A DNA stretch of 37,342 nt from Chitinophagaceae bacterium (lineage in GTDB: Bacteria > Bacteroidota > Bacteroidia > Chitinophagales > Chitinophagaceae), in contig JAGODE010000013.1 in NCBI GenBank assembly GCA_017998385.1, forward strand, positions 1 through 37,342. Direction: 5' to 3'. Positions within the stretch are counted from its first letter, which is position 1. The number at the start of each line of letters is the position of its first letter. Under the pieces are notes generated by a model, which saw only the letters and a list, made by a program, of their open reading frames with translations, had not been told where the DNA came from and searched no databases. The position numbers were made by a program, and so were the translations under genes. This document shows, one piece after another, positions 12,478-19,901 of this stretch.

Positions 12478-14019
12478 CTAAAAAAAGCCCAGTTTGTCTT
12501 TGCTGTAGGATATCAGCATGTTTTTGGTTTGCCGGTAATGCTGCAGCATCATCTTATGTGTTTCCCGTCCAAATCCTGACTTTTTGTATCCGCCAAATGG
12601 AGCATGAGCAGGATAATGGTGGTAACAGTTTACCCATACACGACCGGCCTGAATAGCTCTCGGTACCTGGTACAATTCATGCGCATCGCGCGTCCACACG
12701 CCTGCACCTAAACCATACAGGGTATCATTGGCTATATCAATTGCTTCTTCCACAGTTTTGAATGTGGCAACAGAGGTTACCGGACCAAAAATCTCTTCCT
12801 GGAAAATGCGCATTTTGTTATGGCCTTTAAAAATCGTGGGTTTAATATAATAGCCATGTTCAAGACCACTATTCTGATGAAATGCTTCTCCGCCGCAAAG
12901 TACCTGAGCGCCTTCCTGCCTGCCTATATCCAGGTAGCTGAGAATTTTCTTATACTGATCTTCGCTGGCCTGTGCTCCCATCATCACAGTAGAGTCGAGC
13001 GGATTACCCATTTTTATAGCCTTGGTACGTTGAATTACCCTGTCCATAAACCGGTCGTAGATATTTTCATGCACCAGGATTCGTGAGGGACAGGTACATA
13101 CTTCACCCTGATTGAGTGCAAACATCACGGCCCCTTCCACAGCCTTATCAAAAAATGCATCGTCGGCATCGGCTACCGATTCAAAGAAGATATTCGGGCT
13201 TTTGCCTCCAAGTTCCATAGTTACGGGAATCAGGTTTTCGGAAGCGTACTGCATAATCAGGCGGCCGGTGGTTGTTTCGCCTGTAAATGCAACTTTGTTT
13301 ATACGTGGTGAAGTGGCTAATGGCTTACCCGCTTCGGGGCCAAATCCGGTCACAATATTCAGTACGCCGGCAGGAATCACTTCACCTATCAGTTCCATCA
13401 GGCACATGATGGAAGTAGGTGTTTGTTCGGCTGGCTTTACTATAACGGTACAGCCTGCGGCCATGGCAGGGGCTATTTTCCAGGCCGCCATAAGCAGAGG
13501 AAAATTCCAGGGTATAATCTGACCTACCACACCAATAGGCTCGTGCAGGTTAATGCTTACTGTAGTCTCATCATGTTCGCTGATGGTTCCCTCCTCGCTC
13601 CGGATAACGCCGGCAAAATACCGGAAGTGATCCACCACCAGGGGTAGGTCGGCTGCCCGGGTTTCCCGGATGGCCTTCCCATTATCAATGGTTTCGACTG
13701 TAGCCAGGTACTCAAGATTGTCTTCAATGATCTGTGCTACCTTTAGCAGCACATTGCTACGCTGTGCTGCTGCAGTCTTGCTCCAGGTTTTAAAAGCCCG
13801 GTGAGCAGCCTCGATCGCTTTTTCAATATCCTGCGCATTGCCGCGTGCGGCCTGGGTAAAGACTTTACCATCTATAGGTGACACATTATCAAAATATTGT
13901 CCACCCGATGGGGCCACCCATTCACCACCAATATAATGGTCATACCGCGATTTGAACTGGGGACGTGCTGCCACATTTCCTTTAGGAGCAGCTGCTGTAG
14001 TTGTACTCATTGCAAGCAT
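12478..14019 (-). CDS. NAD-dependent aldehyde dehydrogenase (acetaldehyde type)
   Basis: A 513-residue soluble aldehyde dehydrogenase of the ExaC/AldB-like group, oxidising aldehydes such as acetaldehyde to acids with NAD. It has the cofactor and entry segment P-W-N-F-P, the general-base motif M-E-L-G-G-K-S-P-N, the catalytic Cys region [11 protein letters not shown] and the E-I-F-G-P-V segment. The C-terminus [11 protein letters not shown] is also typical. Length is normal. It is read divergently from an AraC regulator and followed by a DUF779 gene, a known grouping. The ATG at 14019 follows an A-rich tract; the ATG at 14010 (M-S-T-T-T) is an alternative start. Confidence 0.95.
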   Translation of the reverse strand: MLAMSTTTAAAPKGNVAARPQFKSRYDHYIGGEWVAPSGGQYFDNVSPIDGKVFTQAARGNAQDIEKAIEAAHRAFKTWSKTAAAQRSNVLLKVAQIIEDNLEYLATVETIDNGKAIRETRAADLPLVVDHFRYFAGVIRSEEGTISEHDETTVSINLHEPIGVVGQIIPWNFPLLMAAWKIAPAMAAGCTVIVKPAEQTPTSIMCLMELIGEVIPAGVLNIVTGFGPEAGKPLATSPRINKVAFTGETTTGRLIMQYASENLIPVTMELGGKSPNIFFESVADADDAFFDKAVEGAVMFALNQGEVCTCPSRILVHENIYDRFMDRVIQRTKAIKMGNPLDSTVMMGAQASEDQYKKILSYLDIGRQEGAQVLCGGEAFHQNSGLEHGYYIKPTIFKGHNKMRIFQEEIFGPVTSVATFKTVEEAIDIANDTLYGLGAGVWTRDAHELYQVPRAIQAGRVWVNCYHHYPAHAPFGGYKKSGFGRETHKMMLQHYRQTKNMLISYSKDKLGFF

Positions 14020-14072
14020 TTTAAATCGTTAAACAATAAGTCAATTTTCAACTTTCCACCTTCTTTCCGCGA

Positions 14073-14080
14073 TAATTTTG
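14073..14080 (+). promoter_or_regulatory. Promoter -7 box for the araC-type gene
   Basis: TAATTTTG fits the Bacteroidota -7 consensus TAnnTTTG exactly and lies about 80 bases before the GTG start of the regulator gene. A matching upstream TTTG box is not clear (TTTTC at 14045-14049). Confidence 0.4.
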
Positions 14081-14095
14081 TACTTTCTTTTAGCA

Positions 14096-14113
14096 TAATC
14101 GTACCCGCGATTA
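14096..14113. promoter_or_regulatory. Palindromic operator candidate between the aldehyde dehydrogenase gene and its regulator
   Basis: TAATCG, six bases, CGATTA is a perfect palindrome in the 143-base divergent gap, between the plus-strand -7 box and the regulator start. A related CGCGATAA half-site overlaps the -7 box at 14069-14076. Position suggests binding of a regulator, although AraC-family proteins more often use direct repeats. Confidence 0.4.
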
Positions 14114-14162
14114 AGCCCGGACGGTTCAGATATACTAACTTGAACAGTGAAAAAACGGTTCT

Positions 14163-15104
14163 GTGCCAGTAAAGAATATTCTAAATAAAATAGACCTCAC
14201 ACCACCCAGACACCTGCAGACCCTGGTTGAAAACCGGCGCATTTTTAATCTGGAAAACTGCGAATTGAATGTATTTGAAAGTTACCAGGAGGCCTACCGT
14301 GTTCCGCTTACATTCCATGATTTTGTAATCACCAGCATGGTCCGGGGCAAAAAGGTGATGCATCTCTTTGACAAGCCTTCATTTGAGTATCTCCCCGGTG
14401 AGTCGGTTATAGTACCGGCCAATGAAACGATGGTGATTGATTTCCCGGAAGCCCAAAAAGGCAATCCAACCCAATGCATCGCTCTTGCAGTAGATGCCCA
14501 GTATGTCAATCAGACTTTACAGTACCTCAACAATTATTACAACAGCGATCCCCAGGATGAGCATGACTGGAAACTGCAGTTCAATAAATATCATTTCGAC
14601 AACGATACGGAAGTGACCGGCCTGATCAATAAGCTGATTCGTGTATGCAGCAGCGGAGACCGCGCAAAAAATATTTTTGCAGACCTCAACATCAAGGAGT
14701 TGCTGATACGCCTCGTACAGAGCCAGCATTTACAGCAAATAGAGATTGAAAAACAGGATAGCACCAATCACAGCCGGCTGCACTATGTATTGCATTATAT
14801 ACATGAACATCTTACAGAAAAGATCGCCGTTGATAAATTAAGCCGAAAAGCTTACCTGAGCCGTAATATGTTTTTTAAATGGTTTAAAGAGCAGTTTGGG
14901 ATTACACCGCTGGAGTATATCAACCGCGAGCGTATAAAACTGGCTAAACAGTTGCTGGAAGATCCGAAGCAAAGCATTACGGCGGTAAGCCTGCAATGTG
15001 GCTTTGCCGATGTCAACTACTTTGTGCGGCTTTTCAAAAAGCAGGAAGGCATTACGCCCGGCACCTACCGGCATTGTATAACAGGAAAGCCGGAAAGCGA
15101 ATAG
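14163..15104 (+). CDS. AraC-family transcriptional regulator
   Basis: A 313-residue regulator. The C-terminal 100 residues hold the two helix-turn-helix motifs of the AraC family (K-I-A-V-D-K-L-S-R-K-A-Y-L-S-R-N-M-F-F-K-W-F-K-E, then I-T-A-V-S-L-Q-C-G-F-A-D-V-N-Y-F-V-R-L-F-K-K). The N-terminal part is a cupin-like ligand domain (F-E-Y-L-P-G-E-S-V-I-V-P-A-N-E). Divergence from the aldehyde dehydrogenase gene suggests it senses aldehydes or a related signal and activates that operon; this is inference. The start is GTG at 14163: an in-frame stop lies at 14148-14150 and no ATG occurs until well inside the cupin domain. The stop codon is within a terminator hairpin. Confidence 0.92.
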   Translation: MPVKNILNKIDLTPPRHLQTLVENRRIFNLENCELNVFESYQEAYRVPLTFHDFVITSMVRGKKVMHLFDKPSFEYLPGESVIVPANETMVIDFPEAQKGNPTQCIALAVDAQYVNQTLQYLNNYYNSDPQDEHDWKLQFNKYHFDNDTEVTGLINKLIRVCSSGDRAKNIFADLNIKELLIRLVQSQHLQQIEIEKQDSTNHSRLHYVLHYIHEHLTEKIAVDKLSRKAYLSRNMFFKWFKEQFGITPLEYINRERIKLAKQLLEDPKQSITAVSLQCGFADVNYFVRLFKKQEGITPGTYRHCITGKPESE

Positions 15105-15121
15105 CTTCCCGGCTTTCCTGT
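15081..15121. terminator. Bidirectional terminator hairpin at convergent gene ends
   Basis: A perfect 13-pair stem (ACAGGAAAGCCGG at 15081-15093 and complement at 15109-15121) with a 15-base loop that contains the AraC gene stop codon. It lies between the convergent ends of the regulator gene and the MG2 protein gene. T-rich sequence follows on the plus strand (ACTTATTTTCTG). Confidence 0.75.
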
Positions 15122-15140
15122 ACTTATTTTCTGTCTTTAT

Positions 15141-17519
15141 TTATTCTACTACAAACTCACGGGCTGCCATTATAGTCTGGCCACTGTCTGAAAGTCCTTC
15201 CAGCACAGCTACAAATCGTCCCTTCTGGTCAGATGTATAGAACTCTATTTCCGATTTTCCGCTTGCAGGTATTACCTGGCTGGGTATCCACTGAAGGGTA
15301 GTTCGCATATCTGGCAGGCGATTGCCGGTAGTACCGGCTTTGGCATAGTCGGGAGCATAAAACTCGCGCCGCAGTTGCAATCCTTCATAATCCACCATAA
15401 TCACAGAAGGATCCAGATCAAATGCATCAAACTTGCCTTTATAAGTTTCAAAACTTACGATACCGGAAAAAGCTGCAGCCCCCAGCACGTAACGGCGGGT
15501 GACTACATCCAGTCTTTTCAGTTTAATCGGATCATAACCGAATATCTTATTATGATCTGCCAGGGGTATACCATCCAGCAACACGAGCACATTTTCATCA
15601 TAGGCCTGTCCGTACAAACCGTCATGCACTACGATATTCGGCTTTCCATTACGCATAGATATAGTAGTGGGGAAAACGTATTCTCTGAATGTTTCTTCCA
15701 CGGTGCTGAATCGCTTATAATCATCCATTTTGTATACATACTCCGCTTTACCGTAAAAAGGCAGTGTATCGCGCAGAGCCGGAGAAAGAAAGTGACGAAG
15801 GCTATCTGCCAGAAACAGGTTTTGCGCCTGCATAGCAATGCTTCGTTGCACCAACGCTTCTTCCTGTTTTTTATCCAGAACCACCAATGGCAACTGCCGG
15901 TCAGACCTTTCTTCGGCAAAGGGGTTAATTACATCAATCCGGTACTTGCTCATGGAGTCGCTTACCACTTTCATAACGATCTCACCGGGGCCATAATAAT
16001 TATTTACTTCAAAAAATACATATCCGTCGCTGTTACTTCTGGCCGCCTGGAAGCTATAGGGCACTGCCGGAGCAGACAGGTAACAAAGAATACTTCCTCC
16101 AGGCTGACCGGTAGTCTTGTTTATCACTCTTCCGCCCATCAGATGTCCTCCTATTTCGGGCATATGTTTCCAGGTAGTTTTACCGCCTGATGTCCAGGCA
16201 AAACGACGCCAGCCATGCGTCAGCAGCAGGTTATCTGTTGCTTCTTCCACGCCCGCATCACCAGAAAAATAATATCCCGGAGACTCAATGGTCCCCAACA
16301 GATCGTCCTGCAGCCAGCGATAGGTCTGAATACTGGCTACATCCAGTCCCCCATTTACCGGGACCTGATATACCGCAATTGAATAATTTATACTGTCTGT
16401 AGCCTGCTGACCTGTTGCGGTTACTCCCAGTGTTACTTTATCTCTTTTTGTAAACTGGTTTTTGCTGAGCGAAAGATCGGCATTCAGTTTAGTGTCGGGT
16501 CGTACAAAGACGAGTCGCTCGGCTACGGGTTGTTGCTGGCTATTGAATAATGTAATGAAGTTAATACCAGGGGCCAGGCGTGATTTTTCCAACTGGGCAG
16601 TTGCGTCCGCATTGTTCCCGGTCTGCAACTGTACCGCCTGACGAACTCCTGAGCGGGTATGTGCCACCACCGTCAGCAATTCACTTGGTCCGGTTGTAGC
16701 CGCGCGAACCTGCAGGGCGCCCCCCCCTGTGGTCGTTACATTCAGCAGATAACCGCTTGCTGCGGCTGCCGGAATGTTTTGAGTCAGCACCCGTCCATTT
16801 TCCAGTTGTACACGCACACGGTAAGTTTCATTGGCCTGCGGTGTGAAGCTAAAACGGCCAATACCAAAACGGTGTGTCTGAAGCTGGGTTAACGTATCTC
16901 CCTTTGCGTTCAGCAATATACCCGTTGCAGTTGCACCACGTCCATCTTTACCTGTTATTTTAAATGCAACGGTTGACTGGTGTCCCTGCAGCAATTGACC
17001 GCCTTCGGGATAAAAATCAATCGTTGCAGACAGGCTATCGATTCTCTCTGCGGTAGGAGTTATACTAACTGTATTGGTAACACCGATCGAAGTTTCATAA
17101 AAATGAGGTGTTTTCTCATTACGCATCAGGCTGGTGTAGGCGCGTAACAGATAATGGTCTGTGCGGAGGTTGGTGGGAAGATAAAACGAGCCCTCTCCAC
17201 CTCTTTTTGACAATGAGACCTTGGCCTGCAATACTGGTTTACCATTGCGATCCAATAGTTCTACATAGGCTACCTTACTGAGTCTGGAAGGTTTGTACGA
17301 CGATGCATCCATACCATATACCTGAAACCAGATAATCTCGCCTGCCAGGTACTGGGGTTTATCGGTACGTACATATACCCGCTCCTGGTAGTCGGTACCT
17401 GCTGCCGTTGCAGCCTGGGCATTGATCCTGGCTTCGGCGGTAGTCTGAGCCTGTATATCTTTTGCAGCTCCCGCGAGCGTCATCAGAATCAATCCCCCAA
17501 TCAGCTTTTTCTTATTCAT
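15141..17519 (-). CDS. Exported MG2/TonB-plug-like protein A
   Basis: A 792-residue exported protein. A signal peptide (M-N-K-K-K-L, hydrophobic, A-Q-A-Q-type end) is followed by an MG2 domain of the alpha-2-macroglobulin type (R-V-Y-V-R-T-D-K-P-Q-Y-L-A-G-E-I-I-W-F, about 45-140), further beta domains, and near residue 640-690 a segment like a TonB receptor plug (L-V-L-L-D-G-I-P-L, then I-K-L-K-R-L-D-V-V) but no beta-barrel. The chain ends in a T-T-L-Q-W-x-P module shared with protein B at 29102-31486. It probably acts in the periplasm or at the outer membrane. It is last in the operon with the TonB receptor and two DUF4249 genes. I start at ATG 17519; the longer ORF would add six residues before the signal peptide. 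Confidence 0.8.
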   Translation of the reverse strand: MNKKKLIGGLILMTLAGAAKDIQAQTTAEARINAQAATAAGTDYQERVYVRTDKPQYLAGEIIWFQVYGMDASSYKPSRLSKVAYVELLDRNGKPVLQAKVSLSKRGGEGSFYLPTNLRTDHYLLRAYTSLMRNEKTPHFYETSIGVTNTVSITPTAERIDSLSATIDFYPEGGQLLQGHQSTVAFKITGKDGRGATATGILLNAKGDTLTQLQTHRFGIGRFSFTPQANETYRVRVQLENGRVLTQNIPAAAASGYLLNVTTTGGGALQVRAATTGPSELLTVVAHTRSGVRQAVQLQTGNNADATAQLEKSRLAPGINFITLFNSQQQPVAERLVFVRPDTKLNADLSLSKNQFTKRDKVTLGVTATGQQATDSINYSIAVYQVPVNGGLDVASIQTYRWLQDDLLGTIESPGYYFSGDAGVEEATDNLLLTHGWRRFAWTSGGKTTWKHMPEIGGHLMGGRVINKTTGQPGGSILCYLSAPAVPYSFQAARSNSDGYVFFEVNNYYGPGEIVMKVVSDSMSKYRIDVINPFAEERSDRQLPLVVLDKKQEEALVQRSIAMQAQNLFLADSLRHFLSPALRDTLPFYGKAEYVYKMDDYKRFSTVEETFREYVFPTTISMRNGKPNIVVHDGLYGQAYDENVLVLLDGIPLADHNKIFGYDPIKLKRLDVVTRRYVLGAAAFSGIVSFETYKGKFDAFDLDPSVIMVDYEGLQLRREFYAPDYAKAGTTGNRLPDMRTTLQWIPSQVIPASGKSEIEFYTSDQKGRFVAVLEGLSDSGQTIMAAREFVVE

Positions 17520-17580
17520 TGCAACACACTTGAACATGTATACTTGGTTTTGGATGTGTAATAAGGTCTTTCGTTATTTT

Positions 17581-18720
17581 TTACCAGAAAGACGGGCGGG
17601 TTTTAGTTCCGTTACGTTTGGTACAATCCACACAAACACCGTAAGAACCAAAATAAGCTTTGGGAACATTGGTACCTGGCGGGATGTCGGCCTCATAAGG
17701 CGAGTAGCCGAGTATTTCGAAATAATAAAAAACGCTGTCGGGAGTGACCGTCTGTACTTCACAAATCTGCGGGAAACGCCAGTCCGGCACCTGGCTTGCA
17801 TTGATGAAAATCCGTTGCTCTTCTACCGAGGAAGCTGTGACATAACCAATAACAGGTTCAGCCGGATCCGTCAAACAGGTTATATTCCCTTTTACTTCAG
17901 AAGGCTGCGCATCAAAAATAGTTCCGATGCTTTCCGTATTCTTACGCAGCAGGTCATAAAACTCATAAGCATCTTTATCCAGCGCATACTGGCGTACAAG
18001 TATGCTGTATCGAACACTGAGGCGGTCATCGCCATTGGAAAATCCTGTTACCGGCATTTTTGAAATCACATCCGATTGCAGGCGGTTGGTTGTTCCTACC
18101 AGGATATTGGCAGAACTTCTGTTACGCCAGCAGACCGAAACATCTTCTGCAGGCATTACCCGTTCTCGCACCCTCCTGTTTTCATAAATATATTTTGAAA
18201 AATAGTACGTGCGTATTTCCCAGGTCTCATCATACTCCCAGCGATAATATTTTGTTTTATTTGTTTCATCATGGCTATTGACCATAATATCCACTCCACC
18301 GGTTGCTGACCGGCCCCAGGTTACACTATCGATAGGGGGTGTTGTCTTTGCCACTACATAGGCTGATAGATATTCTTTTCCGTTTGTTGTCTTCACCCTC
18401 AGCCGGTATTCATTGCCAATTGCCAGATTAAGATTGGGATGTACATACAGGCCATTGCCCTGGTAGGACAACGAAACAGAGGAATTGTCTTTGCCTTCAA
18501 CCGTCACAACTGCATTGGCTTCACCCGTTATGGCACTGGTTCTGTCTATTTGTGTGGTACGTGTAATACGCACATTGGTAGCACCCTGTCCAGCATTGAG
18601 TGTTGCCTCTATCACCAGATAGTTTGGCGCCCTGGCTACCACATCCGGAAGATAAGGGTCCCTGCAGCCGGTTCCCAGCAGCAGGAAGAATGAAACGACC
18701 AGTAAAAAAAATCTATACAT
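17581..18720 (-). CDS. DUF4249 lipoprotein, second copy
   Basis: A 379-residue DUF4249 protein with a lipoprotein signal (hydrophobic stretch, L-G-T-G-C with Cys19, then R-D-P-Y-L-P-D-V). The first part (N-Y-L-V-I-E-A-T-L-N-A-G, then V-R-I-T-R-T-T) is an immunoglobulin-like or beta-sandwich region typical of the family. The C-terminus holds a C-V-D-C pair and ends R-P-S-F-W. DUF4249 proteins are usually encoded right after a TonB-dependent receptor and may be its surface partner, in the way SusD serves SusC; that role is inferred. It is a tandem copy of the next gene upstream, very similar over the whole length, 39 bases apart. Confidence 0.9.
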   Translation of the reverse strand: MYRFFLLVVSFFLLLGTGCRDPYLPDVVARAPNYLVIEATLNAGQGATNVRITRTTQIDRTSAITGEANAVVTVEGKDNSSVSLSYQGNGLYVHPNLNLAIGNEYRLRVKTTNGKEYLSAYVVAKTTPPIDSVTWGRSATGGVDIMVNSHDETNKTKYYRWEYDETWEIRTYYFSKYIYENRRVRERVMPAEDVSVCWRNRSSANILVGTTNRLQSDVISKMPVTGFSNGDDRLSVRYSILVRQYALDKDAYEFYDLLRKNTESIGTIFDAQPSEVKGNITCLTDPAEPVIGYVTASSVEEQRIFINASQVPDWRFPQICEVQTVTPDSVFYYFEILGYSPYEADIPPGTNVPKAYFGSYGVCVDCTKRNGTKTRPSFW

Positions 18721-18759
18721 ATTCAGCTCCTGATATACTATAAATACAATAAGATTTGT

Positions 18760-19899
18760 TTACCAGAAAGAAGGACGGGTTGTTGATCCTTTCCGGTCTC
18801 TGCAATCCACACAATAATCATACGACCCTTTGTAGCTTTCCACACGATTGGTAAGCGGATTAATATTCGCGTCAAACGGTTTGTAGCCACCTATTCCAAA
18901 ATAATACGAGACGCTGTCAAGCGTCACCGTTTTATTGTCACAATCCTGGAGCGAACGCCAGTCCGGCACTTCACTGGCCGAAACAAAAAGGCGTTTTTCC
19001 TGAAGTGAAGAAGCGGTTACAAATCCAAGAACGAGCTCTTCCGGATCGCTGACGCAGGTTATGTTTCCCCGAACCTCAGAAGGCTGGGCATCAAAAATAG
19101 TTCCGATGCTTTCTGTATTCTTGCGCAGCAGATCATAAAACTCGTATGCTTCTTTGGTAAGCGCATATTGACGCACCATTATACTGTACCGAAAACTCAA
19201 CCGATCATCTCCCATCGGAAAACCCGTGAGCGGGTACTTTGATACCACATCAGATTCCAGGCGGGCAGTTGAGCTCAGCATGATGCGTGTAGAGCTTGTA
19301 TTTCTCCAGCATACAGATACGTCTTCTGCCGGCAATACGCGCCTGCGTACAGAACCATTTTCGTATACATAGTTAGAAAAAAAGGTTGAGCGTATTTCCC
19401 AGGTCTCATCATATTCCCAACGGTAGTACCTCGTTTTACCAGCATCATCATGGCTATTGACATAAAAGCCTATTCCACGATCCGCAGAACGTTGCCAGCT
19501 GATGCTATCTATGGGCGGTGTTGTTTTTGCTATTACATACTCAGATAAATACTCCTTCCCGTTGCTGGTACGTACACGCAACCGGTATTCATTATCGATT
19601 ACCAGGTTCAGGTCGGGGTGTACATATACACCATTGCCCTGGTAAGAAAGCGATACAGTTGAATTATCCTTCCCCTCTACTGTCACCAAAGCATTTGCCT
19701 CGCCAACGATGGCATTTGCCCGGTCTATCTTGGTTGTACGGGTAATACGTACAGCAGTGCCACCCTGCCCTGCATTGAGCACCCCTTCAATTACCAGGTA
19801 ATTGGGGGCATCGGCTACAATATCAGGCAGATATTGCTCGCGGCAACCTGTGCCAAGCAATAACACGAGCGAAATAAGAAGAAGAAACGACTTATGCAT
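18760..19899 (-). CDS. DUF4249 lipoprotein, first copy
   Basis: A 379-residue DUF4249 protein, the same length as its downstream neighbour. It has the same lipobox L-G-T-G-C (Cys19), the same N-Y-L-V-I-E start and the same R-P-S-F-W end. The middle (residues about 170-260) and the C-terminal fifth differ most, the latter around N-K-T-V-T-L-D-S-V-S-Y-Y-F-G. The start codon lies two bases after the stop of the TonB-dependent receptor, which argues for tight co-expression. Probably outer-membrane anchored. Differences between the copies in the C-terminal half might reflect different ligands. Confidence 0.9.
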   Translation of the reverse strand: MHKSFLLLISLVLLLGTGCREQYLPDIVADAPNYLVIEGVLNAGQGGTAVRITRTTKIDRANAIVGEANALVTVEGKDNSTVSLSYQGNGVYVHPDLNLVIDNEYRLRVRTSNGKEYLSEYVIAKTTPPIDSISWQRSADRGIGFYVNSHDDAGKTRYYRWEYDETWEIRSTFFSNYVYENGSVRRRVLPAEDVSVCWRNTSSTRIMLSSTARLESDVVSKYPLTGFPMGDDRLSFRYSIMVRQYALTKEAYEFYDLLRKNTESIGTIFDAQPSEVRGNITCVSDPEELVLGFVTASSLQEKRLFVSASEVPDWRSLQDCDNKTVTLDSVSYYFGIGGYKPFDANINPLTNRVESYKGSYDYCVDCRDRKGSTTRPSFW

Positions 19900-19901
19900 T
19901 A

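Noticed and set aside
15375..16190. 271-codon plus-strand ORF antisense to MG2 protein A
   Set aside because: Shadow frame inside a well-supported minus-strand gene, full of His/Ile/Tyr patterns typical of antisense translation.
17581..19899. Assembly or sequencing duplication as the cause of the DUF4249 pair
   Set aside because: The copies differ at many positions spread along the gene while keeping the frame, so they are true diverged paralogues.
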